64,000 nt of DNA from Halorhabdus sp. CBA1104 (GTDB taxonomy: Archaea > Halobacteriota > Halobacteria > Halobacteriales > Haloarculaceae): assembly GCF_009690625.1 (NCBI RefSeq), contig NZ_CP033878.1, positions 1,798,001 to 1,862,000 of the forward strand, given 5' to 3'. The notes beneath the pieces were generated by a model. It did not search any database. It was not told the origin of the DNA and saw only the letters and a list, made by a program, of their open reading frames with translations. Made by a program: the position numbers and the translations under genes. Positions 50,676 to 60,286 of this stretch are shown here, piece by piece (the stretch's first letter is position 1; every line of letters begins with the position of its first letter).

Positions 50676-52355
50676 TCAGTTCTCAGCGAGCAAGACGTCA
50701 AGCGTGCCGTCGTCGACGTTTTCGCCTTCCCGACCGGCGATATATGTCTTCGCCGCGGCGACCACGCGGCCCGTATGGGAGTCACCGATCTCGGCGATGT
50801 GATCGGACTCTAAGAGTTCGTCGGTCCAGCCACACTCGTCGTAGGCGATCTCGCCACGCAAAAGGCCCCGACACAGCGAGACGAAGACGCTGTTCATCGC
50901 GTCGGAGACGTTCTCGGGCGCGAACCCGATTGCGTCGGCGAGTTCGTCGACGTCGACGGGCTCACGGACCGTCGTTGCAGCGAAGAAGACGGCACCAGCG
51001 GCCAGTTCGGGTGCGGCGAACGAACCGTCGTCGGGACGGTACTGCTCGATCGTGCGCCGACTCTCCTCGTCGACGGTCTCGGAGAGGTCCAGTTTCGCGA
51101 CGAGATCGGCGACAACATCGGTCGCCGACTGGCGGGGGATCTCGACGTCTGCACGCTCGTCGAGCCGGTCGATCCAGTGGTACAGCGCCCGGGGCTCGAA
51201 GGATCGCTCGGCGGCGACCGTTCCCGGGTCGAGATCGCCGTCGTTGAGCCGACTGCTGGCGATCAGCGCGGCACCGGCGAACTCGCTTGCCTCCTGGGCG
51301 GCAACGTCCACAGCAGCCTCGCTGACGAGCCCGCGAGCGAACAGTCGCAGCGACGCGTCGGCGTCGACGGCGGTCGCAAGTCCGTCGACTTCCTGTTGGA
51401 TGTCTTCGACGGTCGCGTCCGGGTGGTCCTGGGTCTCGGGTTCAGCATCGCCATCGGTGTCAGTTTCGGGTTCGGGAACCTGTGATGGTTCCGCCGAGTG
51501 GTCGTCCGCTTGGGTCTCACTCGTCTCGGCCGAGTGATCCGTTACCGACGTCGGACGCGTCTCGACAGCCACATCCGGCTCGCCGGCCGGGGAGGGTTCT
51601 GCGTCCGCGATCGGTGTCTGGTCGTCGCCTGTCTCGGTCGCTTCTCGGTTGGCCGGTGGTTCCGTGCTGTCCGCGTCCGTGACAGTATCGGCGTCGATGG
51701 CATCGACGCGGTAGCGCTCACTCGAAAGGAGCGTGTCCTCGCCGAGTGCGTCCCTGAAGGCCTTGAAGCGATTCTTGATCGTCACGCCACCGGCCGCACC
51801 GACATCAGCGACGTCACTCGGCCCGTACCCGTCGACGCTGTTGCTCTCGGCGGCCAAAACGAGGGCCGCCGCGGCCGTTTCGCTCGGCGAAGATGCCTCG
51901 GCGACGGCCCGCGGAGATGCTTCGTAAGCGTCATCGAGGATCCGATGGGCAACGGCGACCAATTCCGCGGACGTGTCGAATGCTTCGGCATAACGGTCGA
52001 GGAGCCTGTCGGGTCGGGCCGGTGGGTGGTCGATGTCGAGGCGATCGGCGACGGCCTCGATCTGCTCGGGCAACCGGCCGGCGTCGACTGACCCGGCGTC
52101 TATCTCTTCGTCTACCACGTCGAGCCACGTCTCGACGATGTGTTGATCTGATAAGGGCAACCCGTCTTCACGACAGGAGAGGGCCAGTACTGCCGGAGCG
52201 ATGCTGTCGAGTTGTCCTTCCTCGATATCGGCGTCGCCGCCGAGTCGGTCCAGTCGAACACGAGAGATTTGGAGCGTGCTATCGGGAACCTGGAGGTGTT
52301 CGGCTACCTCGAACAGTCGGTTCTCGTAGGTCTCGTCGCCATCTGATTCAGCCAT
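50676..52355 (-). CDS. TFB-like protein with two cyclin-type regions, no zinc ribbon
   Basis: A 559-residue protein from the ATG at 52355. It has cyclin-like helices (LFEVAEHLQVPDSTLQISRV; ETAAAALVLAAESNSVDGYGPSDVADVGAAGGVTIKNRFKA, about residues 160-200) and a second set near the C-terminus (SFAAPELAAGAVFFAATTVREPVDVDELADAIGFAPENV). Between them is a very acidic linker (about 225-330). The N-terminal Cys-rich ribbon of real TFB is absent, so it cannot recruit RNA polymerase in the usual way. It may modulate initiation at selected promoters. Divergent from AroB'. Confidence 0.75.
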   Translation of the reverse strand: MAESDGDETYENRLFEVAEHLQVPDSTLQISRVRLDRLGGDADIEEGQLDSIAPAVLALSCREDGLPLSDQHIVETWLDVVDEEIDAGSVDAGRLPEQIEAVADRLDIDHPPARPDRLLDRYAEAFDTSAELVAVAHRILDDAYEASPRAVAEASSPSETAAAALVLAAESNSVDGYGPSDVADVGAAGGVTIKNRFKAFRDALGEDTLLSSERYRVDAIDADTVTDADSTEPPANREATETGDDQTPIADAEPSPAGEPDVAVETRPTSVTDHSAETSETQADDHSAEPSQVPEPETDTDGDAEPETQDHPDATVEDIQQEVDGLATAVDADASLRLFARGLVSEAAVDVAAQEASEFAGAALIASSRLNDGDLDPGTVAAERSFEPRALYHWIDRLDERADVEIPRQSATDVVADLVAKLDLSETVDEESRRTIEQYRPDDGSFAAPELAAGAVFFAATTVREPVDVDELADAIGFAPENVSDAMNSVFVSLCRGLLRGEIAYDECGWTDELLESDHIAEIGDSHTGRVVAAAKTYIAGREGENVDDGTLDVLLAEN

Positions 52356-52484
52356 ATGGGAGGGATTCAACGGCCACGGTCTTAACTGTTGAACGACCGG
52401 GCGAGACCAGGCGTCCCCGATCGGCCCAGGCGAACAATGGGTGGATCCGCCACGTTCAAGCCGGCCCGCCGCGAGCGTGGACAC

Positions 52485-53651
52485 ATGACACGCTCCGTGT
52501 GGCTGAAAGCCGACGACGAAGTCGGCGACTGGGAGGCGCGCAAGCGTCGGATCACTGCGGGACTGGAAGCCGGCGTCGACTGGGTACTGGTCGACGAACA
52601 CGACGTCGAACGCGTCCGGGACCTCGGCGAAGTCAACGTCGCCGCCTTCGCTGGAGACGACGTCCACGTCATGGAAGCCGAAGGCGTCGACGGTCCGGCT
52701 GCTGATGCAGTGATCGTCGGCAAAGACGGGGAAGGCGACGGCACAGTCGACCTTCCGTCGGACTTCTCTGGATCGGCTGATCTCTCCGGGTTGCGCGGTC
52801 GTGACGGCGCCAACGGCGGGTACGTTCGCATCCTGAACGAGGAGTACGAAGCCTTCGCACAAGCCGTCGCCGAAGACGCCGAACACACGATCGTCGTCAG
52901 CGAAGACTGGCAGATCATTCCTCTAGAGAACCTCATCGCCCGCGTCGGCGAGGAGACGACGCTGATCGCCGGCGTCCAGACCGCCGAAGACGCACGCACG
53001 GCCTACGAAACGCTCGAAATCGGCGCCGATGCCGTATTGCTGGACACCGACAGCCCCGACGAGATCCGCGAGACCTGTGAGGTCCGGGACGCAGTGGGCC
53101 GAGAGACACTGGACCTCCAGTACGCCGAGATCACCGCCATCGAGCAGACGGGCTCGGCCGATCGCGTCTGTGTCGATACGGGCTCGATCATGGACCACGA
53201 CGAGGGCATGCTCGTCGGGTCGATGGCCCGCGGGCTCTTTTTCGTTCACGCCGAGACAGCCGAGTCACCCTACGTCGCCTCTCGGCCGTTCCGGGTCAAC
53301 GCCGGGGCAGTCCACGCCTACGTTCGCACGCCCGGCGGGGAGACGAAGTACCTCTCGGAGCTGTCGAGTGGCGAGGAAGTCCAGGTCGTCAACCGGGATG
53401 GGACGACCCGCGAAGCGATCGTCGGCCGGGCGAAAATCGAGCAACGGCCCATGTTCCGCCTCCAGGCCGAGACCGACGAAGGCGATACCATCGAGACGCT
53501 GCTCCAGAACGCCGAGACGATCAAGGTCGCGACCCCGGACGACCGGACGGCCGTGACTGACCTCGAAGTCGGCGACGAAGTGTTGGTCTATCACGAAGAT
53601 CAGGCTCGCCACTTCGGCGAGGCCGTCGAGGAGTCTATTATCGAGAAATAA
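52485..53651 (+). CDS. 3-dehydroquinate synthase II (AroB')
   Basis: A 388-residue archaeal 3-dehydroquinate synthase, unrelated to bacterial AroB. It starts SVWLKADDEVGDWEARK and contains EDWQIIPLENLIA, TGSIMDHDEGMLVGSMARGLFFVH and RPFRVNAGAVHAYV, the family hallmarks. It oxidatively deaminates the AroA' product with NAD. The ATG at 52485 has an upstream in-frame extension rejected as atypical. Partner genes at 48535 and 54164. Confidence 0.9.
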   Translation: MTRSVWLKADDEVGDWEARKRRITAGLEAGVDWVLVDEHDVERVRDLGEVNVAAFAGDDVHVMEAEGVDGPAADAVIVGKDGEGDGTVDLPSDFSGSADLSGLRGRDGANGGYVRILNEEYEAFAQAVAEDAEHTIVVSEDWQIIPLENLIARVGEETTLIAGVQTAEDARTAYETLEIGADAVLLDTDSPDEIRETCEVRDAVGRETLDLQYAEITAIEQTGSADRVCVDTGSIMDHDEGMLVGSMARGLFFVHAETAESPYVASRPFRVNAGAVHAYVRTPGGETKYLSELSSGEEVQVVNRDGTTREAIVGRAKIEQRPMFRLQAETDEGDTIETLLQNAETIKVATPDDRTAVTDLEVGDEVLVYHEDQARHFGEAVEESIIEK

Positions 53652-53669
53652 GCGGCAAGGCCGGGGCCG

Positions 53670-54110
53670 TTACTGGCCTGATTCGTCCTCTTTCGTGGTG
53701 GCCCCGAATTCCGCCCCACACCACGGGCAAAACGAAAGGGAGTCGTCTTCGAGTTCTTTCCGACAGTCGGGACAGCGCTGCCCTGACTCGACGGTTTGTT
53801 CGTGCGTCTCCTGTCGGGCAATGACGAAGGCGTCGGTGGCGATGAGGCCAGTCACCAGCCACCGTGCGATGTCGACACTGGCCGGCAAGGAACGCTGGAA
53901 TTCGAAGAATGCGTCGACTGAGAACTCCTGTGGGAACGTCTCGGCCGGGACGATTGGGAGGACGACGAGGACAGTCCCGAAAACGAACATGAATCCGAAC
54001 CAAAGCGCCATGCGCGCCCAGCGCCGGAGATAGGCGTGTCCGAGCCCAGGCAAGAGTAAGGACAGCCCGGCCGCCAGCCACGCACGCCGCCGCGAGTTGC
54101 CGTTTGTCAC
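53670..54110 (-). CDS. Membrane protein with C-terminal zinc ribbon
   Basis: A 146-residue protein with two to three hydrophobic helices (AWLAAGLSLLLPGLGHAYL; MALWFGFMFVFGTVLVVLPIV; ARWLVTGLIATDAFVIA) and a C-terminal ribbon C-x2-C...C-x2-C (RCPDCRKEL, FCPWCGAEFG). This LLPGLGHxY start resembles small TM2-like proteins. Unknown role. It converges on AroB', with 18 nt between stops. Confidence 0.72.
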   Translation of the reverse strand: MTNGNSRRRAWLAAGLSLLLPGLGHAYLRRWARMALWFGFMFVFGTVLVVLPIVPAETFPQEFSVDAFFEFQRSLPASVDIARWLVTGLIATDAFVIARQETHEQTVESGQRCPDCRKELEDDSLSFCPWCGAEFGATTKEDESGQ

Positions 54111-54163
54111 TGTCTCTCCAAACGGCGGCCGCCGACGTTAACCTTTTCAAGCGCTGTCGTCGC

Positions 54164-54841
54164 TCAGTCAGCCTCGGACAGTTGCTCGACCAGCGTCGAA
54201 AGCGTCGCCAGGTCGTACTGGCCGGGTGCGGTCGCCTCCGCTGGATCGACGGGCGCGTAGCCGATTTTCGAGCCGTATATCGGGGCGACCGCCCGGGAGT
54301 GGCGACCGGCCTCGCCCATCGCCATCGTCGCGACGGTGTGGCCCTCGACCGTGGCCGCACGGGTAGCCACCAGCAGATCGAGCACATCGTCCGGCGACGT
54401 GGCTGTCACCGCGAGTTTCCCGACGTCGCCGTACTCACAAGCAGCCCGAAGGGTCTCCTGTAACTCGCCCATCGACGGCGTTGCCTCGAAGTCGTGGGCC
54501 GAGACGATCACGCTGACGTCGTGTTCGCTGGCGGTCTGGATAAGCCGGTCGGCCTCACCCTCGCGAGCGGTCGCCAGTTCGACATCGACTGCCCCGACGG
54601 CGTCGTCGGTGATGGCCGCCTCGAGTGCGGTCAGACGCCCGTCGGCCTCGGCCTCGCCGCCCTCCCACGTCGGCCGGTTGGTGACCAACACCGGCAACTC
54701 GCCGCCGTAGGCCGAGAGTTGCGAGAGTGGCTCGTCGGCCAGATCCATTCGTAACTCGATGAGGTCGGCGTGCTCACGAGCGTCGGGTTCGGAGTCTAAC
54801 TCGGCGGTGGCAGCCGCGAGTCTGAACGACGTAAAGTCCAT
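54164..54841 (-). CDS. aroD: 3-dehydroquinate dehydratase, type I
   Basis: A 225-residue class I aldolase-fold dehydratase. The Schiff-base Lys (VGKLAVTA, about residue 148), the catalytic His (IVSAHDFEATP, about 121) and TMAMGEAGRHSRAVAPIYG are present. It converts 3-dehydroquinate to 3-dehydroshikimate, the step after AroB'. It is transcribed towards AroB' with the zinc-ribbon gene between them. Confidence 0.92.
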   Translation of the reverse strand: MDFTSFRLAAATAELDSEPDAREHADLIELRMDLADEPLSQLSAYGGELPVLVTNRPTWEGGEAEADGRLTALEAAITDDAVGAVDVELATAREGEADRLIQTASEHDVSVIVSAHDFEATPSMGELQETLRAACEYGDVGKLAVTATSPDDVLDLLVATRAATVEGHTVATMAMGEAGRHSRAVAPIYGSKIGYAPVDPAEATAPGQYDLATLSTLVEQLSEAD

Positions 54842-54930
54842 ACCGGGTGTGGGTCGGGACGGGTCAAAAACGCCGCGGCACTAGTCCGCCATCACCGTGA
54901 AGAAGAGTTGATGGCCGTGACCCGTGGCGT

Positions 54931-55965
54931 TCATGAGACCTCCTGGATCGGGGCATGGGTCGCGGCGTACCCATCGTCGGTCTCCTGGATATCCTCGACG
55001 GCGTACAGCCGGAGCTTTCGCTCCTGTTTCGTCCGGACGGGCGTCTCGTAGTGGTCGTTCTCGTAGGCCAGATCCGCGCCGCCCTCGCCCTGCTCGGCCA
55101 CCCACTCGCGGTGGCGGGCCAGTCGCTCGCGTGCTCGGTCCCGCGAACGCTCGGGAACGGCCGCCACCCGCTGGTCGAAAGCCGCCCGCAGCTCGGCATC
55201 GATCTCGTAGCCCACGGAGTTGCGGGCAGCGAGCAGCGCCGCCAGCGTCGTCGTGCCAGTCCCCCAGAACGGATCCAGAACGGTGTCGCCCCGGACGGAG
55301 AACATGCGAATGAGTCGGAGCGGGATCGCGAGCGGGAACGCCCCCGAACGGTCACGGAGTCCGGCATCGAGGTCCTGGGCCGTCCCTCGAACCTCCCAGA
55401 GATCCGAGAACCAGCGATTGCGTTCCTCCCAGAAGTACGCACTCTCATAGCGCGTCTCGTCGCCGGGTGGGAACGACCGACGAGACCCCTTCCGAAAGAG
55501 GAGGATCGACTCGTGTTCGAGGGTCGGGTAGGCGTTTGGCGGGACCATCCCCGAGCCCATAAACTTCGCGGCGCTGTTGGCCGGTTTGCGCCAGACAATA
55601 TCCGGCAGCGGGTCGAATCCCAGGGCGGCCATCCGGCGCGTGATCTCGGCCGTATTGGGGTACTGCCGGAACCGATCCAGCGTCCGGGTAGCATCACCAA
55701 CGTTGATCGCGGCGATACCACCGGGCACGAGGACGCGAGCCAATTCAGTCCAGACGGCTTCGAGGACGTCGTGCATCGCCTCGAAGGCCGCCTCACCATC
55801 TGCTGCCGCCAGTGCGGCCTCAATATCCGGGTCGAGACTGCTGAACACGTCGTCCCACATGTCGATCATCGGGTACGGGGGCGAGGTGACGACGAGTGCT
55901 ACCGACTCTGTAGGCAGCGATAACTCGCGGGCGTCGCCGACGCGGACGGCGTGGTCGGTCTCCAT
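54931..55965 (-). CDS. Beta-class DNA methyltransferase (probable CTAG-type Zim orthologue)
   Basis: A 344-residue N4-cytosine/N6-adenine methyltransferase. Motif IV TSPPYP (residues 28-33) precedes motif I DPFWGTGTTTLAALLAARNSVGYE (about 232), the beta-class order. In Haloferax an orphan CTAG methylase (Zim, HVO_0794) lies near the aroB' gene, and the neighbourhood here (aroB', aroD, AglD-like) is similar, so orthology is likely but from memory. No restriction endonuclease gene is adjacent. See the finding on CTAG rarity. Confidence 0.78.
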   Translation of the reverse strand: METDHAVRVGDARELSLPTESVALVVTSPPYPMIDMWDDVFSSLDPDIEAALAAADGEAAFEAMHDVLEAVWTELARVLVPGGIAAINVGDATRTLDRFRQYPNTAEITRRMAALGFDPLPDIVWRKPANSAAKFMGSGMVPPNAYPTLEHESILLFRKGSRRSFPPGDETRYESAYFWEERNRWFSDLWEVRGTAQDLDAGLRDRSGAFPLAIPLRLIRMFSVRGDTVLDPFWGTGTTTLAALLAARNSVGYEIDAELRAAFDQRVAAVPERSRDRARERLARHREWVAEQGEGGADLAYENDHYETPVRTKQERKLRLYAVEDIQETDDGYAATHAPIQEVS

Positions 55966-56029
55966 ACAGCGAAATCAAGACGAACGGTGACGTGGGTTGC
56001 GGTCCGAGCGCGCCGCGGCCGTGCTACCT

Positions 56030-56914
56030 TCAGGCGCGATCGAGCATCGACTGCAGCTCGTTTACCTTCGCAGCCTGTTGCTCGTTGGCGGCCGCGACCT
56101 GTTCGATCTCGTCGGCGACTTCCTCGGCAGTCTCGGCGGTCCGGTCGACCATCGAGGCGACCTGTTCGGTCGAGGCGGCCTGATCGTCAGTCGCCTCGGC
56201 GACCTCCTGGGCGCCTTCGGCGGCTTCCGTGACTGCCTGGTCGATCTTCTGGAGGATATCGACCGTTTCACCGACCTGCTCGATGCCGGCCTCGACTTGT
56301 TCGTTTGCCTCCTCGATGCTCCCGACAGTGCTCTCGGTCTCGGCTTTGATATCCGCGACCATCGTCTCGATCTCGGTCGCGTTCTGCTGGGACTCCTCGG
56401 CGAGGCTCTTGACCTCGTTTGCGACGACAGCGAAGCCTTCGCCGGCCTCTCCAGCGCGGGCCGCCTCGATCGAGGCGTTCAGCGCGAGCATATTCGTCTG
56501 GTCGGCGATCTCGTTGATTACCTCGACGATCTCGTCGATCTCGTCGATGCGCTCACGCAGCTGTTTGACGTCAGTCGAGACGTCCTTGTTTGCATCGTCG
56601 ACGGCTTCCATCGCGCTGATCGCGTCGTCTGCAACGTCCCGACCCTGGTCGGCAAGTTGGCTAGCCTGCTGGCTGACGGCCTTGACTTCGTTTGCGCTGG
56701 AAGCGACTTCCTGAACCGTCGCCGAGAGGTTCGACACTTCTCCCGCGACTTCTTGCATGTTCTCCGATTGTTCCGTAGCCAGGTCACTGATCTGCTGGGA
56801 ACTCTGGGAGACACTCTCAGAAGTCCGAAGGAGTTCGTCGATCGACCCACCGAGATCAGCGGCCGAACCGCTCAGGTCCACGTCCGCATCTGCGGTCCCC
56901 GAATCTGATGCCAT
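56030..56914 (-). CDS. Soluble methyl-accepting chemotaxis transducer
   Basis: A 294-residue all-helical, acidic protein with no membrane helix. The highly conserved signalling hairpin is present ([45 protein letters not shown] split over about residues 130-180), flanked by long coiled coil with heptads. It has no ligand domain, so it may sense through partners or act in an array with membrane transducers. No che genes adjacent. Confidence 0.85.
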   Translation of the reverse strand: MASDSGTADADVDLSGSAADLGGSIDELLRTSESVSQSSQQISDLATEQSENMQEVAGEVSNLSATVQEVASSANEVKAVSQQASQLADQGRDVADDAISAMEAVDDANKDVSTDVKQLRERIDEIDEIVEVINEIADQTNMLALNASIEAARAGEAGEGFAVVANEVKSLAEESQQNATEIETMVADIKAETESTVGSIEEANEQVEAGIEQVGETVDILQKIDQAVTEAAEGAQEVAEATDDQAASTEQVASMVDRTAETAEEVADEIEQVAAANEQQAAKVNELQSMLDRA

Positions 56915-57006
56915 ATGTCTAACTCGCTGTCTTGGGGCGGATTAAACGTGACCCCTCGGTTATCAGGTCTGATAGTTCCTCGCGGACTCGGCACGGCGGT
57001 CGCCGA

Positions 57007-57978
57007 TCAGGCCGCGGGGATCGACTGCTCGGCTTCGAGCAGTTCGTGATAGCGGTTGCGGATCGTGACCTCGGAGATATCCGCGACTTCCGAGACCGCA
57101 GCCTGGGTCGTCTTCTCGTTGGTCAACAGCGAGGCGGCGTAGATCGCGGCCGCGGCCAGTCCGACGGGACTTTTCCCGGAGTGGACGCCCTCTTCTTTGG
57201 CGTTCTGGAGGAGTTCACGGGCGCGGCGTTCGGCTTCCTCACTCAGTTCGAGGTCCGAGGTAAACCGGGGAACGTAGCTCTCGGGATCGGCCGGCTTGAC
57301 CTCCAGGCCGAGTTCACGGACGACGTATCGATACGTCCGGGCGATCTCGTCTTTCTCGACGCGAGACACTTCCGTCAGTTCGTCGAGACTCCGCGGAACA
57401 CCGGCCTGGCGGGCAGCAGCGTACACCGATGCCGTCGAAACACCTTCGATGGAGCGACCGGGCAGGAGGTCTTCGTCCAAGGCCCGGCGATAGATGACAG
57501 AAGCGGTTTCGCGGACGTTCTCGGGGAGGCCGAGTGCGCTCGCCATCCGGTCGATCTCACCGAGAGCCTGCTTGAGGTTGCGTTCTTTGGAGTCGCGGGT
57601 GCGAAAGCGCTCGTTCCACTTCCGGAGGCGCTGCATCTTCTCACGCTGGCGAGACCCAAGCGAATTGCCGTAGGCGTCTTTGTCACGCCAGTCGATGTTG
57701 GTCGAGAGGCCCTTATCGTGCATCATGTTCGTCGTCGGCGCACCGACGCGGGACTTCTCGTCTTTCTCCTTGGCGTCGAAGGCGCGCCACTCCGGGCCGG
57801 GGTCGATCTCGTCTTCCTCGACGACCAGTCCACAGTCCGTACAGACAGTCTCCCCGCGTTCCGTATCGGAGATGAGTTTCCCGCTACATTCGGGACAGTC
57901 TGCCTCGGTCGATTCGTCTTCCTGTTCGTCCACTGTCGAGGATCGGTCGAGTCGCGTGCGAGTGTTTGTGTCGCTCAT
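57007..57978 (-). CDS. tfb: Transcription initiation factor TFB
   Basis: A 323-residue general transcription factor. The zinc ribbon has C28, C31, C46 and C49 (CPEC, CTDC); a B-reader/linker follows with PGPEWRAFDAKEKDEKSRVG. Two cyclin repeats (KQALGEIDRMASALGLPENV...; TSDLELSEEAERRARELLQNAKEEGVHSGKSPVGLAAAAIYAAS) end with an HTH that reads the BRE. It recruits RNA polymerase to TBP-bound promoters. The ATG at 57978 precedes the ribbon by 27 residues; the upstream frame is Arg-rich and rejected. Haloarchaea have many TFBs, so which paralogue this is stays open. Confidence 0.92.
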   Translation of the reverse strand: MSDTNTRTRLDRSSTVDEQEDESTEADCPECSGKLISDTERGETVCTDCGLVVEEDEIDPGPEWRAFDAKEKDEKSRVGAPTTNMMHDKGLSTNIDWRDKDAYGNSLGSRQREKMQRLRKWNERFRTRDSKERNLKQALGEIDRMASALGLPENVRETASVIYRRALDEDLLPGRSIEGVSTASVYAAARQAGVPRSLDELTEVSRVEKDEIARTYRYVVRELGLEVKPADPESYVPRFTSDLELSEEAERRARELLQNAKEEGVHSGKSPVGLAAAAIYAASLLTNEKTTQAAVSEVADISEVTIRNRYHELLEAEQSIPAA

Positions 57979-58049
57979 GAGTGTCAAGGCGAACCCTACC
58001 GGGCAGCGGCGTCGAAAAACCCGGCGGTCAGTCGGTGAACAATGGGTTA

Positions 58050-58074
58050 TTCCGAAAACTATTAAAAAGTTTTG
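58050..58074 (-). promoter_or_regulatory. TATA/BRE region of the tfb gene
   Basis: On the minus strand the AT-rich AAAACTTTTTAATAG lies 75-95 nt upstream of the tfb ATG, in an otherwise GC-rich stretch. This implies a leader of roughly 50 nt, which is unusual in haloarchaea where leaderless mRNAs dominate. Confidence 0.5.
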
Positions 58075-58229
58075 GTGGCCCCTAGCGGTTCGGTGGTTTG
58101 GCAGGTCTGTGTGGAGTTTGGGTACTATTGACACCCCCATTGAAGTACGTGAGGGTTGCGTATCGGGCGAGTGGACCCAACCGGTAGTCGGCATCCCCGG
58201 ACGGGCGAGTGACACGGACAACCGGTCGG

Positions 58230-60047
58230 TCAGTCCTGAGACGGTGCTGTTTCGACGCTTTCCTCGGCCTCGGCACTCTCTTCGACGGCAGTCGTCAACG
58301 AGACGTTGAGCCAGGCCATCGAGACGAGGCCGCCGGCGATCGTCACGACGTTTTTCACCGCGTGATCGACGATCGAAACGCCCAGCGCGACGGGCGCGGC
58401 CACGGGCGTGAGGCCGACGACGATGAGCGTGAACGCGCCCTCGTACAGCCCAACGCCGCCCGGCGAAAGGGGAAGCACTTTCGCGAGATTGCCGACGCTG
58501 ACGGCGAAAAAGCAGACGATGCCGAGCGTAACCAGCGACAGTCCGACGTCGAAGGCCGCGAAGACGACGATCGCGGTCAACACGTCGATCGTCCAGATGA
58601 GGCCACTGGAGGCCGCGACCCGGAGAAACGCTCGGGAATCGCTGGCGATCCGCTGGACGTCCCCGACGAAGCTCCCGACGACCCCGGCGACGTAGCTGGC
58701 GTAGGCGTCGTCGCTGAACCGGGTGAGGAGAGCCTGTACGTAGTTGCGATCCGAGCGTGCCGTCAGGACGATCAGGACGGTCACACCGACGGCTGCCGCG
58801 CCGACCGCCCCGGCGACGAGCAGCCCGATACGGCCGCTCTCGCGGCCGTTCGTCAACTCGGCGCTCAGCCCCGCCAGCCGCGCCGGATCACCGATCGCGA
58901 GGCCGACGAGGACGACCCCAGCCAACCCGGCAATCGTCAACAGATCGAAGACTCGTTCGACCGCCAGCGAGGCGAATCCCGAAGGGTACGGGACCGACCG
59001 CCGGGCCTTCATCACGTACGCCCGGATGCCATCACCCAGCCTGGCCGGGAACACCAAATTCCCAGTCTGGCTGATGAAAATCGCCCCGGTCAGAAAGCCC
59101 GTCTCAGAGCCGAATCCCAGTTCGTCAAGAATATCCCGATAGCGATACCCCCGGAGCGGCCAGGAACTCAGATAGACGAGCCCCGAGAGGCCGACTAACA
59201 GGGGATCGGCCCCACGCATCTCTTCGAGGACCGTCGACGGATCGAGATACAGCGTCATCAACGCGATGGCGACGAGAACGAGGACCGTTCCGGCGGCCAT
59301 ACTCCGCGTGCGGGTGATCCGTGGACTCACCGACAGTTGCCAGAACGTGCGCAGGATCTGACTCCCCATCCCGAAGACGTCACGGACGAGATCGACCTTC
59401 GAATCGCCCTTCGGCGTCCAAGAGACGGGAAACTCGACGACGTCGAACCCGCGGCGCTGGGCTCGCACCAGCAGTTCCGTATCCCAGAACCAGTGTTCGT
59501 CTTCAACCTCGTCGGCCAGCGTTTCGAAGGCCTCGCGATCGATGGCCTTGAATCCGCACTGATGGTCCTGTAAGTCCGACCGGAGGACGAGTCGGACGAG
59601 CGTGTTGTATCCCAGGCTCGGGATGCCACGTTTTTTCGGCCGGTCGGCGTCGCTGTCGGGCAACCACCGCGAGCCCGTCGCGACGTCGTAGCCCTCAGTG
59701 CGGACGCTTTCGACGAGTTCCTCCAGATGGGCCATGTCAGTGGCCAGATCCGTATCGAAGTAGACGAGGGTCTCGCCGTCAGCCCGGTCGAAGGCGTATT
59801 CGAGTGCGCCGCCACGGCCGAGGCGTTCGTCGCTGTGGATGTGTCGGATCCGGTCGTCTTCGCTTGCCAACCGAGAGGCAATGTCCGGCGTTCGATCGTC
59901 ACAGCCGTCCTCGGCGACGATTACCTCGAAACTCCCTGCCGGGAGAAATGTCCCGAGTTGGTCGAGCGTCTCGGAGACGGTCCGTTCGATGGTGGCCGCC
60001 TCGTTGTACGCCGGGAGGACGACGCTCACTGTGACGGCTGACGCCAT
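58230..60047 (-). CDS. aglD: AglD-like glycosyltransferase fused to flippase-type membrane domain
   Basis: A 605-residue protein. Residues 1-230 are a GT2 family domain like dolichol-phosphate mannose synthase (VVLPAYNEAATIERTV, AEDGCDDRTPD, VYFDTDLATDM, NTLVRLVL...HQCGFKA). The remainder is a membrane domain of nine or so helices of the AglD/UPF0104 kind (GNLVFPARLGDGIRAYVMKARRS, LAVERVFDLLTIAGL, LPLSPGGVGLYEGAF). In Haloferax AglD adds the final S-layer mannose to dolichol phosphate. The Asp-x-Asp is present. Orthology is inferred from domain order. Confidence 0.82.
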   Translation of the reverse strand: MASAVTVSVVLPAYNEAATIERTVSETLDQLGTFLPAGSFEVIVAEDGCDDRTPDIASRLASEDDRIRHIHSDERLGRGGALEYAFDRADGETLVYFDTDLATDMAHLEELVESVRTEGYDVATGSRWLPDSDADRPKKRGIPSLGYNTLVRLVLRSDLQDHQCGFKAIDREAFETLADEVEDEHWFWDTELLVRAQRRGFDVVEFPVSWTPKGDSKVDLVRDVFGMGSQILRTFWQLSVSPRITRTRSMAAGTVLVLVAIALMTLYLDPSTVLEEMRGADPLLVGLSGLVYLSSWPLRGYRYRDILDELGFGSETGFLTGAIFISQTGNLVFPARLGDGIRAYVMKARRSVPYPSGFASLAVERVFDLLTIAGLAGVVLVGLAIGDPARLAGLSAELTNGRESGRIGLLVAGAVGAAAVGVTVLIVLTARSDRNYVQALLTRFSDDAYASYVAGVVGSFVGDVQRIASDSRAFLRVAASSGLIWTIDVLTAIVVFAAFDVGLSLVTLGIVCFFAVSVGNLAKVLPLSPGGVGLYEGAFTLIVVGLTPVAAPVALGVSIVDHAVKNVVTIAGGLVSMAWLNVSLTTAVEESAEAEESVETAPSQD

Positions 60048-60286
60048 TGGTATGCCGTCGGCCAGCGTCCATCAAGAACCTTCTGATACCACGCCTTTTC
60101 GGCGGTGATCTGTGAAAACGCCGTCTCGGTCACCCGCTCGGGAGACAGTAGAGACACCGGAGACGTCCGTCGGCGTCGATTCACAGAGCCGCCACGACGC
60201 GACAGACAGCCAGTCCGGTCGAGTACACGCTCGACAGCAAACCGACGGCTGGCGGGCTCGCACTCGGTGGCTCGGCTCTCTGGGCG

